This document shows positions 36,001-46,165 of a DNA stretch of 64,000 nucleotides, piece by piece (positions within the stretch are counted from its first letter, which is position 1; each line of letters begins with the position of its first letter). Both the position numbers and the translations under genes were made by a program. The notes beneath the pieces were generated by a model. It was not told the origin of the DNA and searched no databases. It saw nothing but the letters and a program-made list of their open reading frames with translations. Source of the DNA: Flavobacterium plurextorum (lineage in GTDB: Bacteria > Bacteroidota > Bacteroidia > Flavobacteriales > Flavobacteriaceae); assembly GCF_002217395.1 (NCBI RefSeq), contig NZ_MUHD01000028.1, positions 1-64,000 on the forward strand, in the 5' to 3' direction.

Positions 36001-37698
36001 TTAGAATTTAACGTTGTAGTTTATGTTTAGCATGCTGTTGTTTAGTTTTATTTCTGTTTTGTTTGTGCTTCCGTTAGCTATTGTGATTTTTAAAAGTCCG
36101 TTTTTTGTTAATAGCCCTAGTCCAATACCGGCAGAGAATAATGTGTTGATTTTTTTTGGATTTGTTTGAGAGGTTTGGTCTTGGTATAGTCCGCTGTCGA
36201 GTATGCTGTGTATATATAAGTTTTGGCTTGTTCGGTATCTGTATTCTGTTAGGAGTAGGTTGACATTGTTGCCCTGAAGGCTGTTTTCTGCAAATCCTCG
36301 AATTGATTTTAATCCTCCAAAGCGGAATAGTTCATTTGGTATGTAGTTTTTGCTTTTTAGGTACTGGCTTTGAAGGTTTACGTAGAAGTAGTTTTTTTTA
36401 TTGAGTTCAAAGTTGTAAGATAGATTTAAGTTGAGGAGTAATTGTGGAGTTGTTTTTGTTGTTGGTGAGTTAGGTGTGTTTCTTTTTCCAAAACCAATTG
36501 TGGAATAAATAGTAGCTTTTTTGTAAAAAAGATCATTACTGTTGTCGTTTTCTTTGTAATCAAAGGTTAGTGTTGTGAAGGAGTTCTTGTAATCGCTAAT
36601 GATTGAATTGTTTACATTTTGAATGTTACTTGATTCTGTGGCTTGGTAGCCTAGGTAGATTTTAGAGTTGTATTTTAAAAAATAACCTAGATCAATAGAT
36701 GTTTTGGTGTTTTGAAAAGTACTGTCTTGCTTGAATATGTTTAATTGAGCTTTTATTCCAAGTGGGCTTTGGAAAATGTATGGTATTTCAATTTTTGTAT
36801 TAAAGGATTGTTGTTGGTTGCCGTCGCTTTTCCAGTATAGCGAAAATTGCTCTCCTGAGTGTAATGTGTTTAACAGGGTGATGTCAAGGTATCCATTGAG
36901 TCTGATTTTTTTGCTCTCTTCATTTGAGAAACCAATGTAGCCATCAAAACTGTTGGCTTTTCTTTTTTCTATATAAGTATAAATTTTAGTAGAGTCCTTT
37001 GTGAATAGAATCTCTGGATATTTTGTTTGATTAAGAAACTCGTAGTTGTTAATATCTGTGTAAAGTTCTTTTAGTGTTTCTTGATTGAAGGTTTTGTTTG
37101 TGTATTTTTTGTTTAGCTGTTTTAGATGTCCTTTTGGGAAATAATCTGCTTTGGTGGTATTTTGATATTTTATGATGATCGAGTTTATGGTGCGCTTTTT
37201 TTCTGATTCAAATTTTAAGTCAGAGTATATTGTTTTGTTTTTTCGTTGGATGTTTTCAAGTTTAAGTTTGTTTAATGCGTAGCCTTGTTTTTCGGCGTCA
37301 AGTGTTGCTTTGTTTAAAAAGTTTTCTATTTCATTGTATGGAATGAATATACTGTCGTTTTTTTTTGTTTCTAAATTGAAAATGGAATTGTTTGATTTTA
37401 TATTTATATGTATGCTGGTGATTTGTTTTTTTAAGATTATTAAGGTGTTATAGGTGCTGTCGTTTATTTTTGTGGCTGTTGTTGTTTGGTTGTCTATGTA
37501 TCCTTTTTTTGATAATTTCTGCGATGTGATTCTTATTTCGTTAAGAAGGGATTTTGTGTTTTTGTGGGTTTTTGAGTAATTTGTTGAGTCAATAGTTTGA
37601 GTTTCGAGAGGGTTTGATCCACTAATGGTTAAGTGAAGACTTTGGGCATAACAAGAAAAACTTAGGCTGAAGAAAAATATAAGGATAAATTGTTTCAA
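36001..37698 (-). CDS. BamA/TamA/ShlB-like outer-membrane barrel protein (Omp85 superfamily)
   Basis: 565 residues starting at TTG (37698), with signal peptide MKQFILIFFFSLSFSCYA. The first ~240 residues contain POTRA-like segments (IDNQTTTATKINDSTYNTLI, SIIIKYQNTTKADYFPKGHL); the rest is a 16-strand-type barrel with the Omp85 signature RFGGLKSIRGFAENSL near 465-480 and terminal strand MLNINYNVKF. It may insert or secrete outer-membrane proteins; no partner exoprotein gene is adjacent. Codon use is odd: the coding strand is very rich in A and C (many AAC, ACA, AAA codons), unlike the A/G-rich genes nearby. Confidence 0.8.
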   Translation of the reverse strand: MKQFILIFFFSLSFSCYAQSLHLTISGSNPLETQTIDSTNYSKTHKNTKSLLNEIRITSQKLSKKGYIDNQTTTATKINDSTYNTLIILKKQITSIHINIKSNNSIFNLETKKNDSIFIPYNEIENFLNKATLDAEKQGYALNKLKLENIQRKNKTIYSDLKFESEKKRTINSIIIKYQNTTKADYFPKGHLKQLNKKYTNKTFNQETLKELYTDINNYEFLNQTKYPEILFTKDSTKIYTYIEKRKANSFDGYIGFSNEESKKIRLNGYLDITLLNTLHSGEQFSLYWKSDGNQQQSFNTKIEIPYIFQSPLGIKAQLNIFKQDSTFQNTKTSIDLGYFLKYNSKIYLGYQATESSNIQNVNNSIISDYKNSFTTLTFDYKENDNSNDLFYKKATIYSTIGFGKRNTPNSPTTKTTPQLLLNLNLSYNFELNKKNYFYVNLQSQYLKSKNYIPNELFRFGGLKSIRGFAENSLQGNNVNLLLTEYRYRTSQNLYIHSILDSGLYQDQTSQTNPKKINTLFSAGIGLGLLTKNGLLKITIANGSTNKTEIKLNNSMLNINYNVKF

Positions 37699-37795
37699 GT
37701 GTTATTTTGTGTTGATTAAATGCGTTACAAATATCTATTGTTTGTTCGTAAAAACATAGCGATAAATAATGTTGTTGAAAATTAATGGATTAACG

Positions 37796-37826
37796 TTTGT
37801 ATAGTGAAAAATATTTTATACATTTG
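37796..37826 (+). promoter_or_regulatory. str operon promoter (rpsL)
   Basis: TTTG (37796-37799), 19-nt spacer, TACATTTG (37819-37826) followed by CAACCCCG. The TTTGCA extension is shared with the rplC and rpsH promoters. Confidence 0.75.
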
Positions 37827-37830
37827 CAAC

Positions 37831-37845
37831 CCCGTAAAAAGCGGG
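37831..37845 (+). promoter_or_regulatory. short hairpin in the rpsL leader
   Basis: CCCG (37831-37834) and CGGG (37842-37845) around TAAAAAG, about 5 nt after the -7 box, so at the very 5' end of the mRNA. Confidence 0.4.
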
Positions 37846-37880
37846 AATTTAATATACATAAATAATTTTTAGTATTAATT

Positions 37881-38264
37881 ATGCCAACAATTCAACAATT
37901 AGTAAGAACAGGAAGAACTCAGATAACTAAGAAGAGTAAATCGGTTGCTTTAGATTCTTGTCCTCAAAGAAGAGGGGTTTGTACGCGTGTTTACACTACT
38001 ACACCAAAAAAACCAAACTCAGCAATGCGTAAAGTTGCGCGTGTGCGTTTGACAAATGGTAATGAGGTGAATGCTTACATTCCTGGAGAAGGACACAATC
38101 TACAAGAGCACTCGATAGTATTAGTTAGAGGCGGAAGGGTAAAAGATTTACCAGGTGTTAGATATCATATCGTTCGTGGAGCGCTTGACACGTCAGGAGT
38201 TGCAGGAAGAACGCAAAGAAGATCTAAGTACGGTGCTAAACGCCCAAAAGAAGCAAAAAAGTAA
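37881..38264 (+). CDS. rpsL: 30S ribosomal protein S12
   Basis: 127 residues. [20 protein letters not shown] carries the decoding-site Lys at about 43 and [18 protein letters not shown] the second loop with Lys and the Asp next to Leu-Pro-Gly, so the known streptomycin-resistance positions look wild type. First gene of the str operon, with a leader of about 50 nt after the promoter. Confidence 0.98.
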
Positions 38265-38288
38265 TTTAAAAACTTTTAAGAAAAAGAC

Positions 38289-38765
38289 ATGAGAAAAAGA
38301 GCGGCAAAGAAAAGACCACTTTTACCAGATCCGAGGTTTAACGACCAATTAGTAACGCGTTTTGTGAACAACTTAATGTGGGATGGTAAGAAATCTACAG
38401 CTTTCAAAGTATTTTATGATGCAATTGACATTATTGAGTCTAAGAAACAAGATTCAGAGAAAACTTCATTAGAAATTTGGAAAGATGCTTTAACAAATGT
38501 TATGCCTCACGTAGAAGTACGTAGTCGTAGAGTTGGTGGAGCTACATTTCAAATTCCAATGCAGATTCGTCCAGATAGAAAAATTTCTATGGCAATGAAG
38601 TGGTTAATACTTTATTCTAGAAGAAGAAATGAAAAATCTATGGCACAACGTTTAGCGTCAGAATGTTTAGCTGCTGCTAAAGAAGAAGGTGCTGCGGTTA
38701 AGAAAAGAATGGATACTCACAAAATGGCAGAGGCTAACAAAGCATTCTCTCACTTTAGATTTTAA
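38289..38765 (+). CDS. rpsG: 30S ribosomal protein S7
   Basis: 158 residues, [22 protein letters not shown] then the RNA-binding helices and [17 protein letters not shown] hairpin. It nucleates assembly of the 30S head. Follows rpsL by 24 bp, too short to hold the structured S7 site known from enteric bacteria, so autogenous control by S7 is not evident here. Confidence 0.98.
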   Translation: MRKRAAKKRPLLPDPRFNDQLVTRFVNNLMWDGKKSTAFKVFYDAIDIIESKKQDSEKTSLEIWKDALTNVMPHVEVRSRRVGGATFQIPMQIRPDRKISMAMKWLILYSRRRNEKSMAQRLASECLAAAKEEGAAVKKRMDTHKMAEANKAFSHFRF

Positions 38766-38775
38766 TTCGTAAGAA

Positions 38776-40932
38776 ATGGCTAGAGATTTAAAATATACAA
38801 GAAATATTGGGATTGCTGCTCATATTGATGCTGGTAAAACAACAACAACAGAGCGTATTCTTTTTTATACTGGAAAGTCACACAAGCTTGGTGAGGTGCA
38901 CGATGGTGCAGCGACAATGGACTGGATGGCACAAGAGCAAGAAAGAGGTATTACAATTACTTCTGCGGCTACAACTTGTACTTGGAATTTTCCAACTGAG
39001 CAAGGTAAAGTTCTTCCAGAATCATTACCGTACCACTTTAATATTATTGATACTCCTGGGCACGTTGATTTTACTGTAGAGGTAAATCGTTCTTTACGTG
39101 TGTTAGATGGTTTAGTTTTCTTATTTAGTGCTGTTGATGGTGTTGAGCCTCAATCGGAAACTAACTGGAGACTTGCTGATCAATATAGAGTTCCTCGTAT
39201 GGGATTCGTAAATAAAATGGACCGTCAAGGGGCTAACTTCTTGGCAGTTTGTGGGCAGGTGAAAGATATGTTGAAATCGAATGCGGTTGCAATTACTTTG
39301 CCTATTGGTGATGAAGCTGATTTTAAAGGTATCGTTGACTTAGTTAAAAATCAAGCTATTGTATGGCATGATGAAACTCAAGGAGCTACTTTTGATATTG
39401 TTGAGATTCCTGCAGATATGATTGATGATGTGAAGCATTATCGTTCAATTCTTATCGAAGAGATTGCTACTTATGATGAGAATCTTTTGGATAAATATAT
39501 GGAAGATGAAAACTCTATTACAGAGGAAGAAATCAATAATGCATTAAGAGCTGCCACTATTGATATGGCAATTATTCCAATGCTTGCTGGTTCATCTTTC
39601 AAAAACAAAGGTGTTCAATTTATGTTGGATGCAGTTTGTAAATATTTACCATCTCCTTTGGATAAAGAAGGTATCGAAGGTATTCATCCTGATGATGCTG
39701 ATTTATTAGAAGAAGATCAGACTAAAATTTTACGTAAGCCAGATGTTAAAGAGCCGTTCGCTGCTTTAGCATTTAAAATTGCTACTGACCCATTCGTAGG
39801 TCGTTTAGCTTTCTTCCGTGCATATTCTGGACGTTTAGATGCTGGTTCTTATGTTTTAAATACTCGTTCTGGAAACAAAGAAAGAATTTCTCGTATTTAC
39901 CAGATGCACGCTAATAAGCAAAATCCAATCGAATTTATTGAGGCTGGAGATATTGGTGCAGCTGTTGGATTTAAAGATATTAAAACAGGAGATACTTTAT
40001 GTGATGAAAAGAATCCAATTATCTTGGAATCTATGAAATTCCCTGATCCTGTAATTGGTATTGCTATTGAGCCAAAAACAAAAGCTGACGTTGATAAAAT
40101 GGGTATGGCTTTAGCTAAATTAGCTGAAGAAGATCCTACGTTTACAGTTAGAACTGATGAGGCTTCTGGGCAAACTATTATTTCAGGTATGGGTGAGCTT
40201 CACTTAGATATCTTAGTAGATCGTATGAAACGTGAATTTAAAGTTGAAGTAAACCAAGGTGAGCCTCAAGTTGAATACAAAGAAGCGTTTACAAGATCTG
40301 CGACACATAGAGAGACTTATAAGAAACAATCTGGAGGTCGTGGTAAATTCGGTGATATCGTATTTACAATTGAGCCTGCTGATGAAGTTGATGGTAAAGT
40401 TCCAGTTGGATTACAATTTATCAATGCTGTAAAAGGTGGTAACGTTCCTAAAGAATATATCCCGGCTGTTGAAAAAGGGTTTAGAGAGGCTATGAAAACT
40501 GGTCCATTAGCAGGTTATGCTGTGGATAGTTTAAAAGTTACTTTGACTGATGGATCTTTCCACCCTGTGGATTCTGATGCATTATCTTTTGAATTAGCTG
40601 CGAGAATGGGTTATAAAGAGTCAGGACGTGCTGCTGGAGCTGTTATTCTTGAACCAATCATGAAAATCGAAGTTATTACTCCAGAAGAAAATATGGGTGA
40701 TATCGTAGGTGACTTGAATCGTCGTAGAGGTCAAGTTAATGACATGGGTGATAGAAATGGTGCTAAAACTATTAAGGCTGATGTGCCTTTGTCAGAAATG
40801 TTTGGATACGTAACTACGTTAAGAACTTTATCTTCTGGTAGAGCTACTTCAACAATGGAGTTTTCTCACTATGCAGAAACACCTTCTAATATTTCAGAAG
40901 AGGTAATCAAAAAAGCAAAAGGTAACGCTTAA
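38776..40932 (+). CDS. fusA: translation elongation factor G
   Basis: 718 residues in five-domain EF-G layout. G1 [15 protein letters not shown] near 15-29, switch [11 protein letters not shown]3 [15 protein letters not shown] near 95-109, G4 NKMDRQGAN near 149-157; domain IV begins around [15 protein letters not shown] and ends in the [10 protein letters not shown] loop. It drives translocation. 10 bp after rpsG and 10 bp before rpsJ; no tuf gene follows. Confidence 0.98.
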   Translation: MARDLKYTRNIGIAAHIDAGKTTTTERILFYTGKSHKLGEVHDGAATMDWMAQEQERGITITSAATTCTWNFPTEQGKVLPESLPYHFNIIDTPGHVDFTVEVNRSLRVLDGLVFLFSAVDGVEPQSETNWRLADQYRVPRMGFVNKMDRQGANFLAVCGQVKDMLKSNAVAITLPIGDEADFKGIVDLVKNQAIVWHDETQGATFDIVEIPADMIDDVKHYRSILIEEIATYDENLLDKYMEDENSITEEEINNALRAATIDMAIIPMLAGSSFKNKGVQFMLDAVCKYLPSPLDKEGIEGIHPDDADLLEEDQTKILRKPDVKEPFAALAFKIATDPFVGRLAFFRAYSGRLDAGSYVLNTRSGNKERISRIYQMHANKQNPIEFIEAGDIGAAVGFKDIKTGDTLCDEKNPIILESMKFPDPVIGIAIEPKTKADVDKMGMALAKLAEEDPTFTVRTDEASGQTIISGMGELHLDILVDRMKREFKVEVNQGEPQVEYKEAFTRSATHRETYKKQSGGRGKFGDIVFTIEPADEVDGKVPVGLQFINAVKGGNVPKEYIPAVEKGFREAMKTGPLAGYAVDSLKVTLTDGSFHPVDSDALSFELAARMGYKESGRAAGAVILEPIMKIEVITPEENMGDIVGDLNRRRGQVNDMGDRNGAKTIKADVPLSEMFGYVTTLRTLSSGRATSTMEFSHYAETPSNISEEVIKKAKGNA

Positions 40933-40942
40933 TTTTAAGAAA

Positions 40943-41248
40943 ATGAGTCAAAAAATCAGAATAAAACTAAAATCTTACGATCACATGTTGGTAGATAAAT
41001 CTGCTGAAAAGATCGTAAAAACAGTAAAAACTACTGGAGCAGTTGTAACAGGTCCAATTCCGTTGCCAACTCACAAAAAACTTTTCACTGTGCTACGTTC
41101 TCCGCACGTAAACAAAAAAGCGAGAGAGCAATTTGAAGTAATGTCATACAAGAGATTGATTGATATTTATTCATCTTCATCGAAAACTATTGATGCTTTA
41201 ATGAAACTTGAATTGCCAAGTGGAGTTGAAGTAGAAATAAAAGTATAA
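40943..41248 (+). CDS. rpsJ: 30S ribosomal protein S10
   Basis: 101 residues, [24 protein letters not shown] and the extended hairpin [23 protein letters not shown]. It works in the 30S head and in antitermination with NusB. In this genome it is the last gene of the str unit: a strong terminator follows within about 20 bp, detaching it from rplC, to which it is usually joined. Confidence 0.97.
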
Positions 41249-41269
41249 TTTTATTATATTTTATATATA

Positions 41270-41300
41270 AAAAGCGAGACAGAAATGTCTCGCTTTTTTT
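41270..41300 (+). terminator. intrinsic terminator after rpsJ
   Basis: AAAAGCGAGAC (41270-41280), loop agaaat, GTCTCGCTTTT (41287-41297) and T tract. Confidence 0.9.
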
Positions 41301-41301
41301 G

Positions 41302-41550
41302 TTGCAGTTTTCTTTAATTTCTCGTTGTGTTTTTGTTGTTTGAGTTTTGATTTAATGTTGTGTTTTTTATTGAAAGGTCTTTTGTTTAGGTACTTGCCAG
41401 TGTTTTTTCTTTAATTGCCGGGCCTGTTTTTGTTGATAACTTTATTTTGTTTTTGTGTTTTGAGGTGTATTTTTTTTGTTGAAATATAGTCTGTTTTTAG
41501 CGAGTTAGATCCTTGGATTTTGATAATGAGCGATTTAATTTTTGTAACTG
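41302..41550. other. rpsJ-rplC spacer, G/T-rich on the plus strand, no gene
   Basis: This is the bulk of a 403-bp gap between rpsJ and rplC. The plus strand is strongly T/G-rich (words such as TTTTTGTTG), resembling the stretch 35.7-37.8 kb. No open frame longer than a few dozen codons with a recognisable product, and no tRNA-like fold was seen. The terminator precedes it and the rplC promoter follows. Confidence 0.6.
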
Positions 41551-41582
41551 TTTGGTATATTCAATTTTAATGTCTACTTTTG
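41551..41582 (+). promoter_or_regulatory. promoter of the rplC (S10-spc) unit
   Basis: TTTG (41551-41554), 20-nt spacer, TACTTTTG (41575-41582) followed by CACTCCC. Confidence 0.75.
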
Positions 41583-41586
41583 CACT

Positions 41587-41624
41587 CCCTGTTTGGAAAT
41601 TTCTGTTATTTTCAAATTGAAGGG
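41587..41624 (+). promoter_or_regulatory. hairpin in the rplC leader
   Basis: CCCT (41587-41590) pairs with AGGG (41621-41624), and TTTGGAAAT (41592-41600) pairs with ATTTTCAAA (41608-41616) with one G-U pair and a 7-nt loop. The fold starts near the expected transcription start and is not followed by a T run. Confidence 0.5.
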
Positions 41625-41651
41625 AATTTTAGTAATTAATAATTAATATTT

Positions 41652-42269
41652 ATGTCTGGGTTAATTGGTAAAAAAATCGGCATGACTAGTATTTTCGACG
41701 AAAACGGGAAAAACATTCCTTGTACAGTAATCGAGGCTGGGCCGTGTGTTGTTACCCAAGTCAGAACCAAAGGTGTTGACGGGTACGAAGCGTTGCAACT
41801 AGGTTTCGATGACAAAAACGAGAAACATTCTACTAAAGCGGCTTTAGGTCACTTTAAAAAAGCTGGAACTGTTGCTAAGAAAAAAGTCGTTGAATTCCAA
41901 GATTTTGCAACTGAACAAAAATTAGGAGATCTTATTGATGTTTCTATTTTTGAAGAAGGAGAATTTGTAGATGTACAAGGTGTGTCTAAAGGTAAAGGTT
42001 TCCAAGGTGTTGTTAAGCGTCACGGTTTTGGTGGTGTTGGGCAAGCTACTCATGGTCAGCACAACCGTTTAAGAGCGCCAGGTTCTGTGGGAGCTTCTTC
42101 TTATCCATCTAGAGTATTCAAAGGAATGCGTATGGCTGGAAGAATGGGAGGAGATAATGTAAAAGTTCAAAACCTTAGAGTTTTAAAAGTAGTTGCTGAA
42201 AAGAATCTACTTGTTGTTAAAGGGTGTATTCCTGGTCACAAAAACTCTTATGTAATCATTCAGAAGTAA
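41652..42269 (+). CDS. rplC: 50S ribosomal protein L3
   Basis: 205 residues. [20 protein letters not shown] opens the beta-barrel, and [20 protein letters not shown] plus [11 protein letters not shown] form the long loop near the peptidyl-transferase centre, with the Gln that is methylated in other bacteria. It is the first gene behind the new promoter; the stop TAA overlaps the rplD ATG as TAATG. Confidence 0.98.
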   Translation: MSGLIGKKIGMTSIFDENGKNIPCTVIEAGPCVVTQVRTKGVDGYEALQLGFDDKNEKHSTKAALGHFKKAGTVAKKKVVEFQDFATEQKLGDLIDVSIFEEGEFVDVQGVSKGKGFQGVVKRHGFGGVGQATHGQHNRLRAPGSVGASSYPSRVFKGMRMAGRMGGDNVKVQNLRVLKVVAEKNLLVVKGCIPGHKNSYVIIQK

Positions 42270-42898
42270 TGGAAGTAAAAGTATTAGATTTCAACGGAAA
42301 AGATACTGGTAGAAAAGTTCAACTTTCTGATTCAGTATTCGCAATTGAACCAAACAATCACGCTGTATATCTTGATGTTAAGCAATATCTTGCTAATCAA
42401 AGACAAGGTACTCATAAAGCTAAAGAAAGAGCTGAAGTGACTGGTAGTACACGTAAGATTAAAAAACAAAAAGGAACTGGTACGGCTCGTGCGGGAAGTA
42501 TCAAAAATCCATTGTTTAAAGGTGGTGGAACAATTTTCGGACCAAGACCAAGAAGTTATTCATTTAAATTGAATAAAAGCTTAAAAAGATTGGCAAGAAA
42601 ATCAGCTTTCTCAATCAAAGCAAAAGAGTCGAATATTATCGTTCTTGAAGACTTTAATTTTGAAGCGCCAAACACTAAAAATTTCATTAACGTTTTGAAA
42701 GCTTTAGGGTTAGAAAATAAAAAATCTCTATTTGTGTTGGGAGAGTCAAATAAAAATGTATATTTGTCGTCACGCAATTTAAAGGCTTCTAATGTCGTAA
42801 CTAGCTCAGAATTAAGCACTTACGCAATATTAAACACTAATAACTTGGTGCTTTTAGAAGGTTCTTTGGAGTTAATTGAAGAAAATTTAAGTAAATAA
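42269..42898 (+). CDS. rplD: 50S ribosomal protein L4
   Basis: 209 residues from the ATG overlapping the rplC stop codon ([17 protein letters not shown]); a longer frame from 42224 would lie within rplC and is not used. The extended loop [19 protein letters not shown] near 65-83 reaches the exit tunnel. In enteric bacteria L4 represses its own operon through the S10 leader, which makes the hairpin before rplC worth testing. Confidence 0.97.
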   Translation: MEVKVLDFNGKDTGRKVQLSDSVFAIEPNNHAVYLDVKQYLANQRQGTHKAKERAEVTGSTRKIKKQKGTGTARAGSIKNPLFKGGGTIFGPRPRSYSFKLNKSLKRLARKSAFSIKAKESNIIVLEDFNFEAPNTKNFINVLKALGLENKKSLFVLGESNKNVYLSSRNLKASNVVTSSELSTYAILNTNNLVLLEGSLELIEENLSK

Positions 42899-42905
42899 TA
42901 GGAGT

Positions 42906-43196
42906 ATGAGTATCATAATTAGACCTATAGTAACTGAAAAAGTAACCAAAGAAAGTGAAGTTCTAAACCGTTTCGGATTTGTTGTTGACAAAAAAGCGAA
43001 CAAAGTTCAAATTAAGAAAGCTGTTGAGGCTGCTTATGGAGTAACTATCGTTTCTGTTAACACAATGAATGTGAGACCAGATAGATCTACTAAATACACT
43101 AAAAGTGGTTTAATCAGTGGAAAGACAAATGCAATCAAAAAAGCAATTGTTCAAGTACAAGAAGGAGAAACAATTGATTTTTACAACAATATCTAA
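42906..43196 (+). CDS. rplW: 50S ribosomal protein L23
   Basis: 96 residues. MSIIIRPIVTEKVTKESE and NRFGFVVDKKANKVQIKKAVE are the family hallmarks. It sits at the tunnel exit and docks trigger factor and SRP. 7 bp after rplD; ordinary length. Confidence 0.97.
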   Translation: MSIIIRPIVTEKVTKESEVLNRFGFVVDKKANKVQIKKAVEAAYGVTIVSVNTMNVRPDRSTKYTKSGLISGKTNAIKKAIVQVQEGETIDFYNNI

Positions 43197-43205
43197 GATA
43201 GAAAA

Positions 43206-44030
43206 ATGTCAGTAAGAAAATTAAAACCTATTACCCCAGGTCAGCGATTTAGAGTTGTGAATGGTTATGACGCCATTACAACTGATAAGCCGGAACGCTC
43301 TTTGATAGCGCCGATAAAAAACTCTGGAGGTAGAAATAGTCAAGGAAAGATGACCATGCGTTATACGGGTGGTGGTCACAAGCAGAGATATCGTATTATT
43401 GATTTCAAAAGAACTAAAGATGGAATTCCAGCTACAGTGAAATCAATCGAATACGATCCAAATCGTACTGCATTTATCGCTTTATTAGCTTATGCTGATG
43501 GAGAGAAAACTTATGTAATTGCTCAAAACGGATTGAAAGTTGGTCAGAAATTAGTCTCTGGTCCAGAATCTCAACCTGAAATTGGTAATACATTACCTTT
43601 AAGCAGAATTCCTCTTGGAACTGTTATATCTTGTATTGAGTTACGTCCAGGACAAGGAGCTGTTATTGCTCGTTCAGCTGGAACTTTTGCTCAGTTAATG
43701 GCAAGAGACGGGAAATACGCTACTATTAAAATGCCATCTGGTGAAACAAGATTGATCTTGTTGACTTGTTCGGCTACAATTGGAGCTGTTTCTAATTCTG
43801 ACCACCAATTAGTTGTGTCTGGAAAAGCAGGTAGAACAAGATGGTTAGGAAGAAGACCTAGAACTAGACCAGTAGCGATGAACCCAGTTGATCACCCTAT
43901 GGGAGGTGGTGAAGGACGTTCTTCTGGAGGGCACCCACGTTCAAGAAACGGATTGCCAGCTAAAGGTTACAGAACTCGTTCTAAGAAAAACCCGAGTAAC
44001 AAGTATATCGTAGAACGTAGAAAGAAATAA
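43206..44030 (+). CDS. rplB: 50S ribosomal protein L2
   Basis: 274 residues, [18 protein letters not shown] to the basic end [30 protein letters not shown] near 218-237 contains the conserved His of the peptidyl-transferase region. It is required for subunit association. Nine bp after rplW. Confidence 0.98.
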   Translation: MSVRKLKPITPGQRFRVVNGYDAITTDKPERSLIAPIKNSGGRNSQGKMTMRYTGGGHKQRYRIIDFKRTKDGIPATVKSIEYDPNRTAFIALLAYADGEKTYVIAQNGLKVGQKLVSGPESQPEIGNTLPLSRIPLGTVISCIELRPGQGAVIARSAGTFAQLMARDGKYATIKMPSGETRLILLTCSATIGAVSNSDHQLVVSGKAGRTRWLGRRPRTRPVAMNPVDHPMGGGEGRSSGGHPRSRNGLPAKGYRTRSKKNPSNKYIVERRKK

Positions 44031-44036
44031 TAAGAT

Positions 44037-44315
44037 ATGGCACGTTCATTAAAAAAAGGACCTTTCGTTCATTATAAATTAGACAAGAAAGTTCAAGAAA
44101 ACGTAGAAAGTGGTAAAAATAGTGTGGTAAAGACTTGGTCTAGAGCTTCTATGATTACTCCGGATTTCGTTGGACAAACTATCGCAGTTCATAACGGTCG
44201 TCAATTTGTACCAGTTTACGTAACAGAAAACATGGTAGGTCACAAATTAGGAGAGTTTTCACCAACTAGATCTTTTAGAGGTCATGCTGGAGCAAAAAAT
44301 AAAGGTAAAAAATAA
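44037..44315 (+). CDS. rpsS: 30S ribosomal protein S19
   Basis: 92 residues. [15 protein letters not shown] and [30 protein letters not shown] are canonical. It pairs with S13 in the 30S head. Six bp on both sides to its neighbours. Confidence 0.97.
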
Positions 44316-44321
44316 GAAGCA

Positions 44322-44735
44322 ATGGGAGTTCGTAAAAGAGAAACAGCAGATGCGAGAAAAGAGGCTAATAAGTCTATTGCTTTCGCAAAATTGAATAACT
44401 GCCCTACTTCACCTAGAAAAATGCGCTTAGTAGCGGACTTGGTAAGAGGTCAGAAGGTAGAAAGAGCACTTAACATTTTAAGATTCAGTTCTAAAGAAGC
44501 TTCAAGAAAATTAGAGAAACTATTGTTATCTGCAATCAACAACTGGGAGCAAAAAAATAGTGAAGGTAATTTAGAAGAAGCTGGATTATTTGTTAAAGAG
44601 ATCAGAGTAGATGGTGGAATGATGTTGAAAAGACTTCGTCCAGCTCCACAAGGTCGCGCACACAGAATAAGAAAACGTTCTAATCACGTTACAATCGTGC
44701 TTGGAGCTATCAATAACACACAAAGCAATTCTTAA
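44322..44735 (+). CDS. rplV: 50S ribosomal protein L22
   Basis: 137 residues, with a basic start [39 protein letters not shown], and the tunnel-lining beta-hairpin [20 protein letters not shown] near 102-121. The N-terminus is somewhat longer than the 110-residue enteric protein, as usual in Bacteroidetes. Confidence 0.97.
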
Positions 44736-44740
44736 GCAGC

Positions 44741-45499
44741 ATGGGACAAAAGACAAATCCAATTGGAAATAGACTTGGTATCATCAGAGGATGGGACTCA
44801 AACTGGTATGGTGGAAATGACTACGGTGATAAACTTGCCGAAGATCACAAAATCAGAAAGTATATCCACGCTCGTTTATCAAAAGCTAGTGTATCAAAAG
44901 TAATCATTGAGAGAACTTTGAAACTTGTAACCGTTACTATCACTACTGCTAGACCTGGTATTATTATCGGAAAAGGTGGACAAGAGGTAGACAAGTTGAA
45001 AGAAGAACTTAAGAAAGTTACTGACAAAGAGGTTCAAATTAACATCTTTGAAATTAAACGACCTGAGTTAGATGCTTATCTTGTGGCGACAAGCATCGCT
45101 CGTCAAATCGAAAGCCGTATTTCTTACAGACGTGCAATCAAAATGGCTATTGCTGCTTCTATGCGTATGAACGCTGAAGGTATCAAAGTTTTGATTTCTG
45201 GTCGTTTGAATGGTGCTGAGATGGCGCGTTCAGAAGGTTTCAAAGAAGGTAGAATTCCTCTATCAACTTTCAGAGCTGATATTGATTATGCTTTGGCTGA
45301 AGCTCATACTACTTATGGTAGAATGGGGATCAAAGTATGGATCATGAAAGGTGAAGTTTATGGAAAGAGAGATCTTTCTCCGCTTGCAGGAATGGATAAA
45401 AAACAATCTGGAACTGGTGGTGGTAAAGGTGGAGATGCCCCTAGAGGTAAATCTAACTTTAATAAAGGTGGAAAACCAGACGCTCGTAAAAGAAAGTAA
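44741..45499 (+). CDS. rpsC: 30S ribosomal protein S3
   Basis: 252 residues. The KH domain [18 protein letters not shown] near 74-91 and the second domain [21 protein letters not shown] are intact; they form the mRNA entry helicase with S4 and S5. After about residue 222 comes a Gly/Lys-rich tail ([22 protein letters not shown]) that the 233-residue enteric protein lacks. Confidence 0.97.
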
Positions 45500-45518
45500 A
45501 TTTTTAAACTAAAGAAAA

Positions 45519-45944
45519 ATGTTACAGCCTAAAAGAACAAAATACCGTAAGGTACAAAAAGGTAAAATGAAAGGTAACTCTCAAAGAGGGCATGAACTTT
45601 CTAATGGAATGTTTGGTATTAAATCTGTACATGAAGATGGAATGTTCTTAACTTCTCGTCAAATCGAAGCTGCGCGTATTGCTGCAACTCGTTACATGAA
45701 GAGAGAAGGACAATTATGGATTAAAATATTTCCAGACAAACCTATCACTAAGAAACCTCTTGAAGTACGTATGGGTAAAGGTAAAGGAGCAGTTGAGTAT
45801 TGGGCTGCTGTTGTTAAACCAGGAAGAATTATGTTTGAAGTTGGAGGAGTTCCATTGTCAGTTGCAAAAGAGGCTTTACGTCTTGCAGCTCAAAAACTTC
45901 CAGTAAAAACTAAGTTCGTCGTTGCTAGAGATTTCGAAGCATAA
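45519..45944 (+). CDS. rplP: 50S ribosomal protein L16
   Basis: 141 residues. [49 protein letters not shown] and [14 protein letters not shown] define L16, which contacts tRNA in the A site and helps the last steps of 50S assembly. 19 bp follow rpsC, the widest gap so far in this run of genes. Confidence 0.98.
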   Translation: MLQPKRTKYRKVQKGKMKGNSQRGHELSNGMFGIKSVHEDGMFLTSRQIEAARIAATRYMKREGQLWIKIFPDKPITKKPLEVRMGKGKGAVEYWAAVVKPGRIMFEVGGVPLSVAKEALRLAAQKLPVKTKFVVARDFEA

Positions 45945-45956
45945 TTAATATTTATT

Positions 45957-46148
45957 ATGAAACAATCAGAAATAAAAGATCTTTCTGCAGCGGAGTTGCA
46001 AGAAAAACTTAGTCAAACTAAGAAAGTATATGCTGACCTAAAAATGGCTCACGCTATTTCTCCAATTGCTAATCCGCTTCAAATTAGAAGTGTTAGAAGA
46101 ACAGTTGCAAGATTGGCTACAGAGTTAACTAAAAGAGAGTTACAATAA
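45957..46148 (+). CDS. rpmC: 50S ribosomal protein L29
   Basis: 63 residues forming a two-helix hairpin: MKQSEIKDLSAAELQEKLSQ and PLQIRSVRRTVARLATELTKRE. It sits near the tunnel exit beside L23. 12 bp after rplP. Confidence 0.95.
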   Translation: MKQSEIKDLSAAELQEKLSQTKKVYADLKMAHAISPIANPLQIRSVRRTVARLATELTKRELQ

Positions 46149-46165
46149 TTGTATTCTGCTGAAAG

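Noticed and set aside
41302..41550. Possible pseudogene or tRNA in the rpsJ-rplC gap
   Set aside because: No decayed frame resembling a known protein and no cloverleaf could be made out; only low-complexity sequence.
40933..41651. Loss of tuf from the str operon as an anomaly
   Set aside because: In Bacteroidetes tuf is commonly located elsewhere, so its absence here is expected.
42224..42268. 15-residue N-terminal extension of rplD
   Set aside because: It lies wholly within rplC; the TAATG overlap gives the usual L4 start.
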